NCBI RefSeq assembly: GCF_003171515.1
Contig: NC_089392.1
Location: 682,001-746,000 of the forward strand
Reading direction: 5' to 3'
Source: Pyrenophora tritici-repentis
Taxonomy: Eukaryota; Ascomycota; Dothideomycetes; Pleosporales; Pleosporaceae
DNA length: 64,000 nt
Part shown: piece by piece, positions 11,850-23,192 of the stretch
Numbering within the stretch: position 1 is the first letter of the stretch
How the letters are laid out: the number at the start of each line of letters is the position of its first letter
Made by a program: the position numbers and the translations under genes
Notes under the pieces: model-generated
Seen by the model: the letters and a program-made list of their open reading frames with translations, nothing else
What the model was told of the DNA's origin: nothing
Databases searched by the model: none

Positions 11850-13030
11850 GCTATGTGCGAAAATGGTTGGAGTTGTGTCACCGTTCGATCATGTGAGAGT
11901 GAGAGTGAGTGCAAGAGTGCAAGCGCAAGTGCAAAGGGTCGCGCCTGCCCGCACTCTCAGTCGCGACGGGCTGCTGCGTTACTAGAACTTTTTGGTGGGG
12001 AACCGCGGCCGCCGACCGTGTGGCCAATCACGACCTTTTGACCTCCAGCACATGTCGCCCTATCACGTGTTTTTGGCCCAGTTTGGAGCCACAACTCCAC
12101 TCCTGATGCTTTGTTTGGCGCCAGCTTGTCATCACGATATAGATGAAATGGTTGATCCGGACGTTTTCCATGACAAGGAATTGCTGTTGGCTTGTGTCTA
12201 ATGGCACCCTTCAACTCCACATGTGAGTATCGCGGTTGCTTGATGACTCCCAAAGTCTTGTTGTAATGTGATTATGATGATGATCCTTCTAATCCCTCTT
12301 GACCCTTCATGCTTACGCTTGTGTACACAGCTTTTACCCTGCTGACTTTGGGCTTTGCACTTGAAGCTCTAGCCACTAACCATATCATTCTTGAATATGT
12401 GGTCATATTACATCTGGCATGTTTAATGCAATCTTCGGCGGCATCACTCCCTGCTCCCCATTCTCCATGGGGACACGCAAATGCGGGGAATACCAGCGCC
12501 CATCGCTTGCATGTGCACAGGGGTACTCAAACCCAAACTTCTGGACACGGCACCCGAGAACGCTGGTTGTTCCGGGTAATGATTGTCGAACGGGAACAAG
12601 CTATCCAACCCGGCAAAACGTTAGACTTGACTCTCGGATACCTTCACCCGGTCACCGTCAGCAAACACCTCCAAGTTTACCCGCCCATCATTTCCCACAC
12701 TTCCCACACCTACCGCTCCCACCTTGCCATGACAAAGCAGACGGAGACTTATGAATCTCACTTTTCGGTAGTCTGCGGATACCACAGACCTATCAGGCAT
12801 GTTAGGCTTTCTCCAACGTCCAACACGAGGTGAACATTACTCTCGAAAGCTTGCCGTTGTTCATGTGCATGACCGTGTTACCCGGCTATTTCCCCCAGAA
12901 CGTGGCGTCTGGGGTCCCCAGGTTTGCAAGGGCGCATTGATTAGTGCGCCATTGCTCCATGATAGAGATATAGTACAACTCTGCGACGACCCGGACCTTT
13001 CAGTTTTGTTATCTCGCATCTTCATCTGCC
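11850..13030. promoter_or_regulatory. Divergent promoter region between rpc34 and the MFS exporter
   Basis: About 1.18 kb upstream of two divergent genes. A CCAAT box lies at 12024-12028, about 175 bases upstream of the rpc34 ATG. Near the exporter, tgatagagata at 12959-12969 contains two GATA-like cores, of interest because siderophore exporters are often controlled by GATA factors, but this is only suggestive. A 174-codon frame at 12309-12833 has no recognisable content and is probably fortuitous. Confidence 0.35.
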
Positions 13031-15090
13031 ATGCAGATGATTGAACACTCAATCATGGCCGATCAAAAGCAATACACAGAAGAAACTATCCGCAACAGCA
13101 GCATCACACAAGAACATACTTCGCTCAGTCATGGACTTCACCACGACCATGTTGCTGAAGAGGCCTTGGGTGGGCACAGAGCTGATCTGGGCAAGTCATA
13201 CTTTACAAGCTTTAATTTCATCGGTACTGTTATTGTATGTTATAGCGGTTGTGGCCCTGACATCAACTCACATCAGACAGGCTACATGCCTAGCACAGAT
13301 ATCGGGGTAGGTGCACATAAAGCAAATACCAAGGAAACCACTGACGACTTTCAGATACTTGGGATGGGTTCTACCAGCTAATACCTTGAGTCTCATCAAC
13401 GCCTCCATCGGGCCGTCGCCAAACATCATTTGGGTCAGCATCTCGTGGACTGCCGGATTTGCCATTGGCTTTACGCTGGTTGGACGATTATCGGACATAT
13501 TCGGCCGTAGATGGTTCTTCATCTGCTCATCCCTGTTTGGGCTTATTGGGAACATCATTGGATCAAGCGCACAAAGTATCAACATGTTAATCGTGAGTAA
13601 GACGAATTCCGGGGCTGTGACTAGTGCTCACGATGCAATTGTAGGCCACCAATTCCATCAATGGCCTAGCTGCTGCTGGCCAGCTATCATTCCACATCAT
13701 CCTTGGCGAACTTGTTCCGAACGCACTCAGAGGTCCAGTGAATGCATTCGTGCTGTTCACCTCTGTTCCATTCGCCGTATTTGGTCCTCCGGTTGCCCGC
13801 TCTCTGTACCAAACCACTGCTCTGCAGTGGCGATGGTGTTACATTTTGGGCTGTATCGTCAATGTACTCGCTATGGTCTTGTACTTTTTCTTCTATTTCC
13901 CACCAACATATGTAAGCCAGAAAAGCCTTCAGCACTGATGACTCAGCTAACAGCAAAGGAAATGCTCCACGTTGGTGGCAAGTCTAAATTGAGACAACTC
14001 AAGACCCTGGACTGGATGGGGATTTTTCTCTTTTCAACTGGCCTTGTCGTTTTCCTGATTGGCATGAACTGGGGCGGCTCTGCATATCCGTGGAAGAGCG
14101 GGCACGTGCTAGGAGCACTTTTCTCTGGATTCGCCACCATGGTTGCTTTTTGCTTCTGGGAAGCCTATGCGCCGGGTCTGGAATATCCACTGATTCCCTT
14201 GCGTCTATTCAGAAATGTTCAATACGATGCCAATGTCGCATGTGCTAGCTTGGCGGCCATCGTCTACTACGCCAACACGGTCATATGGCCTACGATGGTC
14301 TCTTCGCTCTTTACGACTGACATTACAAGAATTGGGTGGCTCTCGGTAAGTGCTGGGCTGAAGCGAGTTTTCGGAATTAATTGTAGCTAAAACCTTCCAG
14401 TGTGCTGTTGGTGGCGGTCTACTCTTGGGACAGATACTTGGTGGCGCCGGTGTCCGATACCTCCCTCGCATGAAGGTTCAGATGACGGTTGCAGCAGTCT
14501 TTACCACAGCCTTTGTTGCCGCCGTCTCGGCTTCCAACCACAATACAGAACAGCGAACGACCGCCTTTTTGTTGATTGGCACCATCGCTGCAGGCTACAT
14601 TGAGAATCTCACTCTCTCTAGTACAGCGTATCTCTGGGACCCAGCGGATATCGGGTTAGTCACTGGCGTCATGGGTGCCATTCGTACAGGCCTTTCCGCA
14701 ATCGCGACGAGCATGTATTCATCCATCTTGACTACTGAAGCTTCAAAGTATATCCCGCAAAAGGTCATACCTGCTGCGCTGGCTGCCGGGCTTCCGGAGG
14801 CCTCTATACCGGAACTTCTGTCTAGCATTTCTCTCGGTGACTTCACTGCTGTTCCCGGAATTACCCCCAATATTGTTGCAGCAACGGGAGACGCTGTCAA
14901 AGCTGCGTACGCACTGTCTTTTAGGACCATCTACCTTTGTACTCTGCCATTTGGCGTACTACTCATTGCTGCTGCGCTACTTTCTCCAAATGTGGAGCCC
15001 TACCTGACCGATGAAGTGGCAAGGAAGATGCACGATAGGACAGAAGAGAAGAAGGATCAGGTAGTGAAGAAGGAGTTTGTCGACGCTTAG
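13031..15090 (+). CDS. MFS multidrug/siderophore-type exporter (TRI12 family), six exons
   Basis: Fourteen-helix major facilitator superfamily transporter of the plasma or vacuolar membrane. Exons are 13031-13234, 13281-13306, 13355-13592, 13645-13911, 13959-14345 and 14401-15090; the five introns are 46-55 bases with GT-AG ends, and only this set keeps frame through conserved segments. The product is 603 residues; starting at the second in-frame ATG (13055) would give 595. The 26-base second exon codes ATCLAQISG. Family signatures: GYLGWVLPANTLSLINASIG, motif A GRLSDIFGRRW (120-130), GELVPNALRGPVNA, YFFFYFPPTYEMLH and WGGSAYPWKSGHV. The closest families are the trichothecene efflux pump TRI12 and fungal siderophore transporters; substrate cannot be assigned. 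It is convergent with the flavoprotein gene 399 bases away, so the two may form a small export or modification pair. This is inference. Confidence 0.92.
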
Positions 15091-15489
15091 CCTGTGTTAC
15101 CAATCAGAGTTTTGAATTGCTACTAAAAAAAAACCCTCGAAGTCACGATTTGTATCATCGATTCGGCTTAACTAATGCCTACCACATGAATCTTTGGACT
15201 TATCCTGTTATCAAATCTCGGTGACATAGGCTCGGTGACATAGGCTACCTGACAGATACAATGCGAATTAACCCCTCTATTCTAGTTCAAACAGGCATAT
15301 CTGGAGCCTACAAAGAGTTTTGTATACTAGGATAAGAAGTATCTTACGTTACCCAGGCGATTGCTATGTCTTCAGTTTCAGTGACTATGATGCTATACTA
15401 GAGCGTGCCACACGCGCGGTAGGACGACGAGAGTGCGGGAAGAAGGAAAAATGTTATCAAGACTAAGAAATATACTACAGAAGGTGCTA
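15091..15489. other. Convergent intergenic region with a 14-bp tandem repeat
   Basis: About 400 bases between stop codons of convergent genes. An A-run at 15125-15133 and a perfect tandem duplication of ctcggtgacatagg (15217-15230 and 15231-15244) are visible. No gene seen. Confidence 0.4.
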
Positions 15490-17307
15490 TCAAAGCTTTG
15501 CTTTCGGCATTCTTAGCGCTGGATGCCTGTCGTTAATCTTGGGCAGCTTATCGCTCCATGTCCTCCCATTCCTCATGAACACACGCCTCCAATCAGTAGG
15601 ATTCAAGGGCGCCTGAGCCCATCTTCTCCCTCTCTTCGCCCCCACCTTCGCCCGCTTTCCTTCTGCAATTCCACTAGCAGCTGCAACCTTCTTTCCCCTC
15701 TCCGCACCGAAATTACTAGGTATAGCTTGGCTAAACTCTTTCGCACTGACTTCGAGCAGCGCTTCTGTGTCGGATTTAATACGGTCCGCAAGCAGACGCA
15801 CAGAAGACTCTGCGCAATGCGAGTCATCACGGCGTTGCCAGTATTCCAGGAACCGATACGCGTGCCCTAGCATACCGCACATGGCACCTGCTGAATGCAG
15901 AAAGTGACCATTGCCAAATGAGTCACCCGCCACGACGGCATTTGTTGCGACGCGAGCATTGGTTCCAATGCGCTCGACAAGACTGAAGGGTTTGGGGCCA
16001 TAAACCATGCTCACGCGGCGGAGCTCGTCAGTCGGGATCTCGAGAACAAGCGAAGCTTGCGAGATGTAGTAGTCGTACAGCAAGATTTGGTAGCTTGCAA
16101 AGTATTCGGCAGATTCTTTGCTTGTATGCTCGCCCACCAGCCCACGCTCGATGGGACACAAGGATACAAACTCAGGCACTTCAACAATGAGCCACGACAC
16201 TCGGGGATCACCCTCATGACCAACAGCTATTTGACGCACCCAGGACTCATTCCCATGTTGATCGAACTCGGAAGCGATGCGGCGGCGCAAGCGCCCGTCG
16301 ACCAGGATGTTGAACTGCCCAGCGACAAAGTCTGCTTGTGCTACTTTCGGACCTTGACCATCACCATGGTCTACTTCCACATCATGCTGTTGGAATCCCA
16401 ACTGCTCCGCTTCACGGCAATTTATGCCTGTTGCAAAGCTACAGAGTTCGGGAACGCCAAGGTCAATGAAGTTGCTTCCTGGAGTACGGATCCGTTGGAG
16501 ATCATTAATATACTGAAGCTCCATAACTTCTTCAATGCGTATGCTTATCTTGCCGCACGGCAGGTGCACTAGACCGCTTCCGTCCTGAACTACGCGATGC
16601 TTAGTGAACAGACGACACCTAGGGGTTCTTTCGGCCGCGAGGTCAATCTTCTCAAGCGCCTCGAGATATCGGCGGAGGAGTAACTGGATAGAAAACGCAG
16701 CGGCCTGCCACGTTGAAGGTCCATCAAGCACTTCTGCCATATTGGTCCGTATCTTGCTCGGATCCGGATGAGTCGGAATAGTCGGAGGCGGAACCGTGGT
16801 AACTGTGCGATGTGGCTTTCCATTCTTCCAGCGATCATCAATATACTCGATGTTGTGGATGTCGCCAGTCATGTGATGTGATCTGTCATAGCCTTCGATG
16901 ATTGCTCCCGGTATTATGTCCCGAGACTTGGTCGACTTGTGGTAGAACAGGTCAGCTAGTTTGAGGAGTGACCCATCAAGTCTCTTTGGGAGGATATCCG
17001 CCCCGTAACGGTCCATCATCATCCTATCAATGAGCCCCAGCTGGTGGTACATGTCTTCGCGTATGTTCCAATGTACTCCCAGGAATGGATCACCACGCAA
17101 ATCGACGCCGACTGCACGACGGCCCATGGCTATGGCCCACAACATGGCCAGCATGTTTGTGCCCCCAAGCCCGATCGCAACAAAGTCGGCATCTTTGACT
17201 CCTGAGAGTGTTGTTGACCGACTGCCGCCTGGAATAGTGGTGTTTTGAGTCCGCTCCTGGGCCAGATACTTGGTTGTAGAGTACGAGTTGCTGTTGGGAG
17301 AAGCCAT
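15490..17307 (-). CDS. Putative FAD/NAD(P)-dependent oxidoreductase, single exon
   Basis: Uninterrupted 605-codon frame. The N terminus has about 40 polar residues, then a beta strand and a glycine-rich nucleotide loop, FVAIGLGGTNMLAML (G46-x-G48-G49-x-x), ending in GVDLRGDPFLGVHW. A second flavin-type motif lies near residues 460-476 (VVAGDSFGNGHFLHSAGAM), resembling the GD motif in which the aspartate binds the FAD ribityl chain. The last ~70 residues are Lys/Arg/Ala-rich (EGKRAKVGAKRGRRWAQ). Together these suggest a glutathione-reductase-fold flavoenzyme, perhaps a monooxygenase or halogenase-like protein, but I cannot place it in a named family and the substrate is unknown. Lack of introns next to a six-exon gene, the position at the edge of the repeat block and a sequence feel closer to bacterial flavoproteins make horizontal acquisition possible but unproven. 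No signal peptide. Confidence 0.7.
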   Translation of the reverse strand: MASPNSNSYSTTKYLAQERTQNTTIPGGSRSTTLSGVKDADFVAIGLGGTNMLAMLWAIAMGRRAVGVDLRGDPFLGVHWNIREDMYHQLGLIDRMMMDRYGADILPKRLDGSLLKLADLFYHKSTKSRDIIPGAIIEGYDRSHHMTGDIHNIEYIDDRWKNGKPHRTVTTVPPPTIPTHPDPSKIRTNMAEVLDGPSTWQAAAFSIQLLLRRYLEALEKIDLAAERTPRCRLFTKHRVVQDGSGLVHLPCGKISIRIEEVMELQYINDLQRIRTPGSNFIDLGVPELCSFATGINCREAEQLGFQQHDVEVDHGDGQGPKVAQADFVAGQFNILVDGRLRRRIASEFDQHGNESWVRQIAVGHEGDPRVSWLIVEVPEFVSLCPIERGLVGEHTSKESAEYFASYQILLYDYYISQASLVLEIPTDELRRVSMVYGPKPFSLVERIGTNARVATNAVVAGDSFGNGHFLHSAGAMCGMLGHAYRFLEYWQRRDDSHCAESSVRLLADRIKSDTEALLEVSAKEFSQAIPSNFGAERGKKVAAASGIAEGKRAKVGAKRGRRWAQAPLNPTDWRRVFMRNGRTWSDKLPKINDRHPALRMPKAKL

Positions 17308-18480
17308 TTGGAAGGTATAATAAGCTGGTGTTCTCTGCAGGTGGAGCGCTTGTCATCGAGTCAGCCTGCGGTGGCAAGTAATAAATTCAAATGCATGGGA
17401 AATGTAGCTAATTACTATCCTACCCACAAAAGGACGCACGCCCGTTAAGTAACGCCCTGAAATGCTCCATTGGTCCGGTTTTCTCGTATCCTAGCAAGCG
17501 CCATTCCTCCAGGATGCCATCATGCAAGCTTATGTGGCATTTCCAGTAACTGCATTAGTCGTCCCATAACTGGACATAGTCGCATGTACCGTGAATTAAT
17601 CATGAGAGGTGCCGGTTCGGCCTACTGCTTTCCCAGTCAGTACCATCAATGCCAGGAATCGGAATCTGAGGCGATGCTCTAACATAGCACCGATACTCGT
17701 TACACGGCATGGTGGCATTAGTGCCGTAACTGATGCCTCGTACCAAAATGTCTGGCAAGTCCACGTTGTACGGCTTCGTCTGTGTCTCGGCTGAGATGCC
17801 AGGCTGCTGTAGTTAAAAACGCGCGCAAGTCGATCGTCCGACGACCTGTGAGTGCTATTGCCAATGACCCGTACAATACCTGTGTCTCTCCCACATCATC
17901 CAATTGTCCATTGTTAACTGGTCCTGTCCTATCGGTCGCGTGTTCCACATTTTTTGGTCGTATTGTAACCCCGCCTCGAGTCGACGTGTCTTTATCTGGT
18001 TTATTCCAGTGGTATCGAGAACCCCGCAGCTCTCCACCTCTAAAATCAGAGAATTTTGCGTGAGCCGCCCGGACATTTTGACCACTGCAGGAGAGGGCGC
18101 TTCCGACCGAGCAAAAAATGCAGGCGCGTGGAATCGATGCGGCGTTCGGATAGATTGTGGTGCATTGCAGAAGGATGCAGCAGCGTCGCCCTACAGAAAG
18201 CCACGATATGTTGCTGTGGGTCAGGACTAAAGACACGCGAAGCAATGAGTATCGATAAGGAAACTACCGCGAGCTGGCCTAGGATGAAATCTGTTTGGTT
18301 GTTGTCGCGATAGGCTATTGAACAAGTGATCACCAATTCGCTGGCACAGCAGGTGACTGTCGCATCTCAAGATTTCGTGTGCGGCCTAACGTGTTCCACC
18401 ACCGAGTGCACGGCCCCACCGAATGCATGAACTTAGCATCCACGCCCACCGCAAATATGAGGCTATATAGCCACCCACAA
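17308..18480. other. Last non-repeat stretch before the RIP-affected block
   Basis: Promoter of the flavoprotein gene and roughly 1 kb of normal-composition DNA. Overlapping frames at 17718-18336 occur on both strands without recognisable protein content or clear splice-linked extensions. No RNA gene seen. Confidence 0.35.
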
Positions 18481-18686
18481 TAGCTATTATCACGGGATTT
18501 TGTAGTGTTAAGTTTCTGTAATATAGAGAAGTATATTAGGAGCTTTATATTACATAAGGAGCTTTATAGGTAGCTTAATTAGCTAGCCGCGTTAGGTAAG
18601 CTGTAGAGCAGCCTCATTAATAACATAAGTAATCTTATCTACTTTAACGATCTCCGTAGCTTTAGCAGGCTTAAGGCTTTACCTCT
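18481..18686. other. Start of RIP-affected AT-rich sequence
   Basis: Composition changes sharply here from mixed to TpA-rich (for example gaagtatattaggagcttta). This is the left boundary of the repeat block. No element end was recognised in these 200 bases. Confidence 0.5.
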
Positions 18687-18688
18687 TA

Positions 18689-20745
18689 ACGTACCTCACG
18701 GGTTGGCGAGACACCCAGGTTAGTGAGACACTTTTGCTAAGCCCTCACCAAACTCTACCTTCCTACGCAATGCCTCAACAACAACACTAGATAGAGCCTT
18801 CTAATAAACGTCAGATACAGACTGCCCTTTAAGCTCTTAAATAAGACGCGACATTCTCCCTACGACGCGCTGCAGCTATCTATAACGTCTCTCTAGTAAC
18901 TCTAGGTTATCGACGCGCTAGACGACCTTTACAAGCAGATTGCTAGCCTAAATTAATACATCTAACTAAGATTAAGGAGGGCGTAGTTATTACGCGCGGA
19001 TTTCCTCCTAGGCTCGCAGCTGTAGCTAATATAGCTAATTCCCTGCGCGTAAAGTACAATCTAGGCTAAGTTAGCTTAAACTAGCCTAGTATGTAGGCTA
19101 AGAGCCGCCCTAAGCTTATAATGAAGTTTAATCGCAAGTACGATTACAAGAGAGCGCTTTGCGAGGATCTAGAGGTTATCTAAGGCTAGTTTAGCCTGGT
19201 AGCTAATATAAAAGCTAAGTATAGTATCTAGAATAAAGACACGTATAACCTCAATAAATCAGGCTTTATAATAGGTTAGATATTAACTAGAGCAGTTATT
19301 ATAGCTTTAGAGAGACGAGGACAGCTAAAGGTAGTATAGCAAGGCAATAGGAAGTGGATAATAGTTATCTAAGGCATTAACGCGACAGGGTAGGCTATTG
19401 TAAGGGGCTACGCTCAGGGAGCAATCGCACAGGTATACTGGAGTTGTATTCGATGGGGAAGAGAACTACAAGCTATCTCGTGCTACAGGTTATTCAGAGA
19501 GCGGCTCGGAATAATCTTCTGCCTATGGACTGTGCGGATGGTCTGAGCGTCGTTCAGACCGAGATATCATCGAGGATTCACCAACTGGGCTCTAGCCCAT
19601 CACAGCTATTCTACCCTTTATTATCTTTAAGGGCCGCTATTACCTCTCTGCCTAGTATAAGGAGAATAGCCTACCCTATAATTAGGTTATTACAGTCTCT
19701 AAGAACAGCTAGACTATAAATAAGCTTAGCCTATAGTAGTTAAAGCACTTTAATAAGCATATAAAGAAGAGGATCGTTAGTAGCTACTAACTACATATAA
19801 TTAATAGCTATAAGAGCTATAACTCGCTTAAATTCTAGTAATACTATAAGTAGAATAAGATTATTACTATCTATATACCTCCGCACTTATCGCACCTCTT
19901 ATAGCCTCTTAATATAGGTTATTTTACTCCTTTAAAGAAGGCGTATAGGCGCTAAGTCGAAGATCTTATACGTAACTAGATTGCTTATATTACGAAACTT
20001 AAGTTTCTACTATGCTTTATAGGCGCCTATAATGCAGCAATTACTCCTAGTAATATCTAAGGAGGGTTTTAAGGCGCTAGATTAGTCCTATTTAACCTAG
20101 AACGGGTTATAATAGCCCTTGACGTCTGGCTATGTACTCTATTATTACTACCTATGAGCAACTCGCCCTAGCAGTCGCAAATCCCTAGCAATACCCTAGA
20201 ATTAGGGTCGCAATGAATGCTAGTAAAGTGGAGGATTTAGAGGCATATAGATAGCTCACTAATAAATATTATTAAGTAATTTAAACAAACACCTTACTAA
20301 AGGCGCAGCATTAATAGCGCATAAGCTAGTACTAGCCTAAAAGGAGATTACTAAGCTTTAAGCGGCTAATAAGGCTGCTACGCAACGTAGATTATATAAA
20401 AGAAAGCAGATTTAGGTAAAAGGGTCTATAATAGTAGAGGATGGCTAGCGTAAGACTACTCTACAGGAGCTTAGGGCGCGTAGTAATAGGAAGAAGCTAA
20501 AGACACGTGTGCGCGCTAAAGGAGGTGAGCTAACTTAAAGGTGATGCAGATGGTGTAATTAGGTTAGTTATAACGCGCGTACGTGTAAGCAAGCAGCAGA
20601 AGTAGAGTCTAAATAATATCTTGTGTTGTATTATAGTATACTAGGCTAAAGTAGGCTATTTTGCGCTAGAATAGAGGTGGTTTTGGTGAGGGCTTGGCAA
20701 AAGTGTCTCGCTAACCTGGGTGTCTCGCCAACCTGTGAGGTACGT
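18689..20745 (+). mobile_element. Fot1/pogo-type DNA transposon, RIP-decayed (P1)
   Basis: Inverted termini begin acgtacctcacgg at the left and end in its complement at 20745, flanked by TA on both sides (18687-18688 and 20746-20747). Terminal repeats extend about 60 bases with few mismatches. The interior plus strand retains recognisable transposase landmarks, such as the helix-turn-helix segment around 18840-18910 and the NFD-type catalytic block near 19240, but stops from CpA-to-TpA changes occur throughout, so it is dead. Without the short insertion at 19403-19604 and its duplicated target the element is about 1.85 kb, the standard size here. The right-end sequence near 20555-20600 retains part of the cysteine knuckle. 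Confidence 0.85.
19403..19604 (+). mobile_element. 202-bp SINE-like insertion
   Basis: A segment without RIP decay interrupts the decayed transposase of P1. It starts aggggctacgctcaggg and ends gctctagcccatcaca. It is flanked by gctattgta (19394-19402) and gctattcta (19605-19613), a 9-bp target duplication with one difference. A second copy lies inverted at 22991-23192. Inside is a stem, ggtctga...ttcagacc. There is no terminal inverted repeat, so a short retroposon is more likely than a MITE. A small frame (MYSMGKRTTSYLVLQVIQRA...) stays open in both copies. I saw no convincing pol III A and B boxes, so the tRNA-derived origin usual for SINEs is not shown. Confidence 0.6.
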
Positions 20746-20798
20746 TATCTTTTAAAATTAATTTAATATCGCTTTAGAGTTATTTGTTAAGCTACTTA

Positions 20799-20957
20799 AC
20801 GTACCACACGGGTTAATCGGACGCCCGGGTGAGTCGGTTACGATGCTAACACCCTGCCAAAGTCAGTACTATATACGACAGTAAAGCGTAGTTTAGGATA
20901 GTAGTTAAGGATTGTTGAAAGCTAATCTATTTAGAAACTATCTCTACTTCTTACTTA
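20799..20957 (-). mobile_element. Pogo-type transposon P3, 3' terminal part (split by P2)
   Basis: Left inverted terminus acgtaccacacggg preceded by TA. The P2 element is inserted here; the same element resumes at 22782, where the minus strand reads the zinc knuckle of a transposase (RRCGRCIETRHDTRIC). No matching right terminus was found, so P3 is truncated. Confidence 0.65.
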
Positions 20958-22779
20958 ACATGCCCCACTATCGAAATGCGCACGAAATACAGCAATCCAT
21001 GTTCGCATGCGAACAACTCAACACCACAACAAGCTATCTACGCGTTTAATAGCTAGAATTAATCCTCTACTTCTACTGCTTCTTTCTTGCATGCGCGCTT
21101 GTTATGTTCTGCCTCGCCGCAGTTCTTGCAGCGTCGAATACCTCCTGCACTACCACCTACGCGCACCCTCTCCTGACGCCTCTCTACCTCTAACTGGATC
21201 TTAACATCCCTTTGCTCAACTATATCTGCATCTGCCTGCGATAGGGTCCCTCCCTTCTAGATTCGCTTTTTCTTGCGCTTTTTACGTTCAGATGCTGCCT
21301 AGTTTACCTCCTTAAGGTTAGCTATTCTAGCCTTAAGGAACGTGTGTAAGTGCACCTTTAAAGTTAATCCCTTTTTAACCTACAACACTATCTTAATAAT
21401 AGAATTAGGTAATATTTCTTTGCAATCTGTTATCCTCTTAATAATTAGCGTTGTTTAAGCCTCTAGCTCCTAGGCGTTACTTAGTGTTTTAGGTGCCTAA
21501 GGGGTAGGCCCTAGTGTAGGTAGTTTTAGCGTACGAGGCTGTACTTTAAGCCTAGATAACACTACATCTAGGTTATGTAGGACTAAGTTAGTTGCTCGAA
21601 AGCTTAATAAGATGTTATTCTTTAAGAACGCCTTGTTATATGTTAGCTTAAAGGTAGCTAGGAATGCTTTCTTATTAATGTTATAAATGTAGCTGTCTAC
21701 TAAGCCCCTAACTTCCTTCTTATACGCCTGCTTTAGTGGGGTAAAATAACCTACATTAAGTAGCTGTAGGATGTGCGATGAGTGTAGAGGCATATAGAGG
21801 GTGATAATATTGCTTTCCTTATATAGATCCTAGAAGGCGAGCGACGTATAGCTCTTATAGCTATTAATAATAAGTAGCTAGTAACTACCTACTATGTAAG
21901 CCTCTATATGCTAGATAAAGTGCTGTAGCTATGTAAGACTAAGCTCGTTTATTGTCTAGCTATTCTTACTAACTCCTATCCTTTAATCTTTAGGGTTATA
22001 ATACTAGGCCTAGTTATAGTTCCTTAACTTAAAGATGAAAAAAGGTAGGATAGACTACCCTATCGCGTTAATGCTAGCAATTAGCGTTGCCTACTCATAA
22101 TTACTAGGCTAAATACTAAGTAGCTTAAGACGTCTCTTAGAGGCTGTTACTACCTTAGTAGACCCTCTTACGCCTATCTAGAAGCTTGTCTTAATAAAAT
22201 TATAGACGTCTTTATCTAGAATTCTATACTTAGCCTTAACGTTGTGTATAAGATTAAACTAAGGCCTAATAATAGCTAGGTCGCTGTAGAGGACTCTCTA
22301 GTAATCACGCTATCTTATTACCTAAGATTTAATTTTAGGTCTTCGGCGTATAAGCCTATAGGTCTAGTTTTCTCCAACCTAGCTTCTACTACGTGTAGCT
22401 AGTAGTTGGTTAGCTATTTCTCGCACATAGTTAAGCGTAGGGGCGAAGCCTTGCGTGTTAAGCTTCCTTATATATTATATAGTCGCCTCCTCTTTATGTC
22501 TCTAGAGTTTTAATTAGTTAGGTTGAGTATCGCGTCGTGAAGCCTTCCTAGCGCGTCGATTGCGGAGAGTGCTTTTATGTATATCGTAGCGATGCGCGGC
22601 TTGTCGCCAGGTAAGCGACGCGTTAGATTTCATATCTTAGATAGCCTAGATAACTCTATCTTTAGTAGAAAGCAGTTTAAGATTTAGTAGTTGAGACATT
22701 GTAATAGAGAGTTGAAAGTGGTGGGGGCTTGGCAGAGTGCGCATTTCGATGGTGTGCGCATCTCGATAGTGGGGCACGT
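20958..22779 (-). mobile_element. Pogo-type DNA transposon P2, RIP-decayed
   Basis: Inverted termini acatgccccactatcg (left) and its near complement (right end gatagtggggcacgt) are flanked by TA (20956-20957, 22780-22781). The minus strand retains a DDE fragment at 21497-21793 (PLHSSHILQLLNVGYFTPLKQAY...), corresponding to the third catalytic aspartate region with that residue changed to Asn. The C-terminal knuckle is intact: RRCKNCGEAEHNKRACK near 21088-21133. Stops elsewhere show it is inactive. Length 1822 bp. Confidence 0.85.
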
Positions 22780-22781
22780 TA

Positions 22782-22990
22782 CATATTCGCGTATCATGCC
22801 TAGTCTCAATGCAGCGTCCACAGCGCCTTTAAGAGGGCTCGCCTACCTTAGCGCGCACCCTCTTACTCGCCTTTTTCCTATTACTACGTGCCCTAAACTC
22901 ATTTAGGCTCGTTAGTTAAAGACTGTCTTTAATAGTCAGAGTTCTCTTCTTCTATGCTTACCTTCTTTTAGGCGATTTTTACAGCGTGGC
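22782..22990 (-). mobile_element. Pogo-type transposon P3, continuation
   Basis: Reading on the minus strand gives a CCHC knuckle (C-GR-C-IETR-H-DTRI-C) immediately next to the P2 insertion, continuing the P3 element from 20957. It ends at or near the inverted SINE-like copy at 22991; homology beyond that could not be followed. Confidence 0.55.
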
Positions 22991-23192
22991 TGTGATGAGC
23001 TAGAGCCCAGTTGGTGAATCCTCGATGATATCTCGGTCCGAACGACGCTCAGACCATCCGCACAGTCCATAGGCAGAAGATTATTCCGAACCGCTCTCTG
23101 AATAACCTTTAGCACGAGATAGCTTGTAGTTCTCTTCCCTATTAAATACAACTCTAGTATACCTATGCGACAGGTCCCTAATCATAGCCCCT
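22991..23192 (-). mobile_element. 202-bp SINE-like insertion, second copy
   Basis: Reverse-strand copy of the 19403-19604 insertion, about 90% alike by eye, with the same start (aggggctatgattaggg) and end (gctctagctcatcaca). Its differences cluster in the first 60 bases. The internal small frame is again uninterrupted. Target duplication is not evident, perhaps because flanking bases have decayed. Confidence 0.6.

Noticed and set aside
12309..12833. 174-codon plus-strand frame upstream of the exporter
   Set aside because: No domain, conflicting overlapping frames and a promoter position between divergent genes; probably chance.
17718..18336. Overlapping frames of up to 175 codons on both strands
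   Set aside because: Antisense overlaps without domain content or splice support; no basis to choose any one.
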